Shown one piece after another: positions 5,700 to 7,107 of a stretch of 7,107 bases of DNA (its first letter is position 1; each line of letters opens with the position of its first letter). This DNA is from JALYOC01 sp036675345 (GTDB taxonomy: Bacteria > Myxococcota > Myxococcia > Myxococcales > Myxococcaceae): NCBI GenBank assembly GCA_036675345.1, contig JAKFFE010000037.1:1-7107 (forward strand), read 5' to 3'. Both the position numbers and the translations under genes were made by a program. The notes under the pieces are model-generated. The model searched no databases. It saw only the letters and a program-made list of their open reading frames with translations, and was not told where the DNA came from.

Positions 5700-6812
5700 T
5701 CAGCCGATGGCGATCCCTCGGGTATAGAGCAGCAGGAAGCACCCCAGCAGGATCGCCGACCCCGCAACCACCGGCACCTGGAGCGAGGGCCGACGCGAGA
5801 GCCACGCCCCCAGCGGCAGGAAGGCGGGCCAGCACAGCGCCGCATGGGACGCCAGTCCGCCCCGGGCGAAGGTCCACATCAGGAACACCCACGGCAGGGC
5901 GAAGGCCAGCAGCGGCGCCCAGGGGCGCTTGAGGACCAGGCACACCGCGCCAATCGTCACCAGGCCGGCGGCGGCGGCAATCCCCCACAGTCCTCGCGCA
6001 GGAGAGGGACCGCTGAGGCTGGCCAACAACTCCATCCCCACCGGGCGGGCATTGGGAGCGGCGGCCAGGAAGGCCATCGGGTCGGAGAACTGCAGGCCGG
6101 AGTAGAGGGCCAGGCCGCCCACCGCCACCACCGGCAACAACGCCCCCATCAGGCCCGAGCCCAGGGCCCGCTTGACGCCCTGATCGCGCAGATGCAGCGC
6201 GCCGATCAGCAGCGCTCCCAGCGCCACGAAGGGATCCACCAGCACGCCCACTGCCGCCACCAGGCCGGCCCGCAGATAGCGGCCGTCGAGGGCGAACCAG
6301 GCGGTCAAGGCGCTGAACAACAACGACAGTCCGTCGCGGTGTCCGGTCATCTGCAGATAGGCGAAGGGGAACAACGCCAGCAGGGCGATCGACCACTGCG
6401 CGGCGCGCTCATCGGCCAGGCGCTGGAAGACCTTGTAGAGGATCCACAGCGCGGCGAAGGCGGCCAGGTTGCCCACCACCAACAGGGTGGCCCCGGGCGG
6501 GACGTCGGCCAGCAGCGAGGCCTGGGCCAGCCCCCACAGGGCCAGCGATTCGTGGGCAGAGGGCGGGGTCACCGCCACCAGGCACTCGCCCTGGCACAGC
6601 GCGCCCACCAGATCGAACGTGGACCCGGTGGTGGCCCAGTTCACCGCGACGTACGCCACCGCCAGCGCGCAAAGTCGGGTGGCGACGAACAGCGAGATCG
6701 GGACCGCCGGACCGCCGGTCATCGCCGCGGCCTCCGGGTCGGTCACCTTCATCCAGAGAGTCACCGCGGATTTCAGCATCGACGGCTGTGCCGCCGTCAT
6801 CGTCTTCGCCAT
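5700..6812 (-). CDS. Polytopic membrane protein, PIG-V/mannosyltransferase-like
   Basis: A 370-residue protein with about eight to nine hydrophobic helices. Several blocks resemble PIG-V-type (GT-C fold) membrane mannosyltransferases. LFPFAYLQMTGHRDGLSLLFSAL (split at residue 157: LFPFAYLQMTG + HRDGLSLLFSAL) stands where the family has 'LFPtsfflsapYtESLfLll'. YSGLQFSDPMAFLAAAP (237-253) matches 'Y..fGdPlaFl.aq', and a late GLASHAALCWPAFLPL replaces the usual 'RY...FPlflal'. Such enzymes transfer sugars from lipid carriers on the outer face of the membrane. The N-terminal catalytic 'WDa.wYl.ia..GY' motif is not recognisable; that stretch reads QGECLVAV...AHESLALWG (75-94), so activity is doubtful. 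ATG at 6812 is chosen because third positions stay G/C-rich down to it. An ATG at 6722, preceded by GGAGG with 8-base spacing, would give 340 residues and is a real alternative. It is convergent with the hydrolase across the repeat array. Confidence 0.72.
   Translation of the reverse strand: MAKTMTAAQPSMLKSAVTLWMKVTDPEAAAMTGGPAVPISLFVATRLCALAVAYVAVNWATTGSTFDLVGALCQGECLVAVTPPSAHESLALWGLAQASLLADVPPGATLLVVGNLAAFAALWILYKVFQRLADERAAQWSIALLALFPFAYLQMTGHRDGLSLLFSALTAWFALDGRYLRAGLVAAVGVLVDPFVALGALLIGALHLRDQGVKRALGSGLMGALLPVVAVGGLALYSGLQFSDPMAFLAAAPNARPVGMELLASLSGPSPARGLWGIAAAAGLVTIGAVCLVLKRPWAPLLAFALPWVFLMWTFARGGLASHAALCWPAFLPLGAWLSRRPSLQVPVVAGSAILLGCFLLLYTRGIAIG
6731..6735 (-). promoter_or_regulatory. 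Possible ribosome binding site for an internal start (ATG at 6722)
   Basis: On the minus strand GGAGG stands 8 bases before ATG at 6722-6720. It is the best Shine-Dalgarno match before any start in this window. It would place the first residue (MTGGPAVPISLF) just ahead of the first membrane helix. GC-biased third positions upstream argue for the longer form, so both starts remain open. Confidence 0.35.
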
Positions 6813-6987
6813 GCCGGGATTCTCGGGGACCGGAGCGGAGGCGCCAAGCGACACGCTCGAGAACCGCTGCAGCAGGGCTGCGAACTTCCAGCGCCGGCCG
6901 TGGGATGTGCGCTGGCTGCACACTTGTTGGGACGGATCGCGAGGCCTTGGGGCTCACTCGAACCAGCTGAGGTTGCGTATTTGGTTC
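6813..6987. other. Intergenic stretch between the membrane protein and the right transposase tail
   Basis: About 175 bases that lose the strong third-position GC bias of the neighbouring genes. A frame stays open on the minus strand to an ATG at 6923, but its codons do not look like the gene's. The only structure seen is a GAACCA (6960-6965)/TGGTTC (6982-6987) dyad directly after the transposase stop. No promoter is identifiable. Confidence 0.4.
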
Positions 6988-7001
6988 TCAGGATTGATCA
7001 C
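6987..7001 (-). repeat. 15-bp sequence shared with the left end of the window (copy 2, inverted)
   Basis: On the minus strand this reads GTGATCAATCCTGAG, identical to 93-107 on the plus strand. It covers the same codons (Asp-Gln-Ser-stop) of the second transposase tail. Confidence 0.85.
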
Positions 7002-7107
7002 TTCTTTGGGGCGTCGAATCGCGCGCCAGCCATCCCTCCTCGAGGGTGAGGAGCTTGGTGTAGCCACGCGTTAGGACCAGCCAGCCGGGCTCGCCGTTAT
7101 TCTTGAG
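6988..7107 (-). CDS. IS4-type transposase, C-terminal fragment (5' end outside window)
   Basis: The minus-strand frame is open from the window edge to TGA at 6990-6988 and gives 39 residues. It contains NNGEPGWLVLTRGYTKL, then a GWLAR block, and ends SDQS. The GEPGW..L.RG...L.....GW pattern is that of IS4-superfamily transposase ends. It aligns with the tail at 2-106, with the same DQS-stop and an apparent four-residue insertion (STPQ). The large divergence means it is a relative, not a second copy of one element. A short dyad (6960-6965/6982-6987) follows the stop, but I see no match to the GGGACAGGCT repeat of the left element. The element may therefore be decayed or of another subtype. The catalytic core is outside the window. 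Confidence 0.65.
   Translation of the reverse strand, partial: LKNNGEPGWLVLTRGYTKLLTLEEGWLARDSTPQRSDQS

Noticed and set aside
5317..6396. Minus-strand open frame running through the repeat array
   Set aside because: It is low-complexity and repeat-driven (periodic RWRATPTPPPS-like peptide) and antisense to both the hydrolase end and the membrane protein. It is open because of high GC and has no recognisable domain.
5628..7049. 473-residue plus-strand frame opposite the membrane protein
   Set aside because: Gln/Arg/His/Gly-rich antisense shadow. The minus frame has clear membrane helices and family blocks.

Overview
The window is very GC-rich with strongly GC-biased third codon positions, which is why both strands are full of long spurious open frames. 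Gene content and base composition suggest a high-GC bacterium. A Myxococcota or other deltaproteobacterium-like host is my guess, but nothing here fixes the taxon.

Layout. (1) Positions 2-106 (+) hold the last residues of an IS4-type transposase. Its stop codon is followed at once by an inverted repeat (107-178) that looks like the end of an insertion sequence. (2) Positions 240-4307 (+) are a compact three-gene operon: a MoxR-family AAA+ ATPase, a DUF58 protein and a TgpA-like membrane transglutaminase. The second gap is an ATGA stop/start overlap. A strong two-part hairpin begins at the last stop codon (4306-4346). (3) Positions 4530-5420 (+) encode an alpha/beta hydrolase with an intact Ser-Asp-His triad. 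(4) Positions 5382-5647 are a tandem array of 44/41-bp units that begins inside the last 13 codons (stop included) of the hydrolase gene. Each complete copy repeats the C-terminal tail and its stop codon. (5) Positions 5700-6812 (-) encode a polytopic membrane protein resembling PIG-V-like mannosyltransferases, convergent with the hydrolase. (6) Positions 6988-7107 (-) hold the tail of a second, diverged IS4-type transposase, pointing inward.

How the genes work together. The MoxR/DUF58/transglutaminase trio is a widespread conserved module. The ATPase is thought to act as a chaperone-like remodelling motor, DUF58 as its partner or adaptor, and the transglutaminase as a membrane enzyme with an extracytoplasmic catalytic domain. 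Its substrate is unknown here. The hydrolase and the PIG-V-like protein appear to be separate transcription units.

The most unusual features are the stop-codon-containing tandem array grown from the 3' end of a gene, and the bracketing of the whole segment by two inward-facing, related transposase tails that share an exact 15-base sequence at their stop codons. I found no CRISPR array, tRNA or rRNA, and no clearly new multi-gene system.
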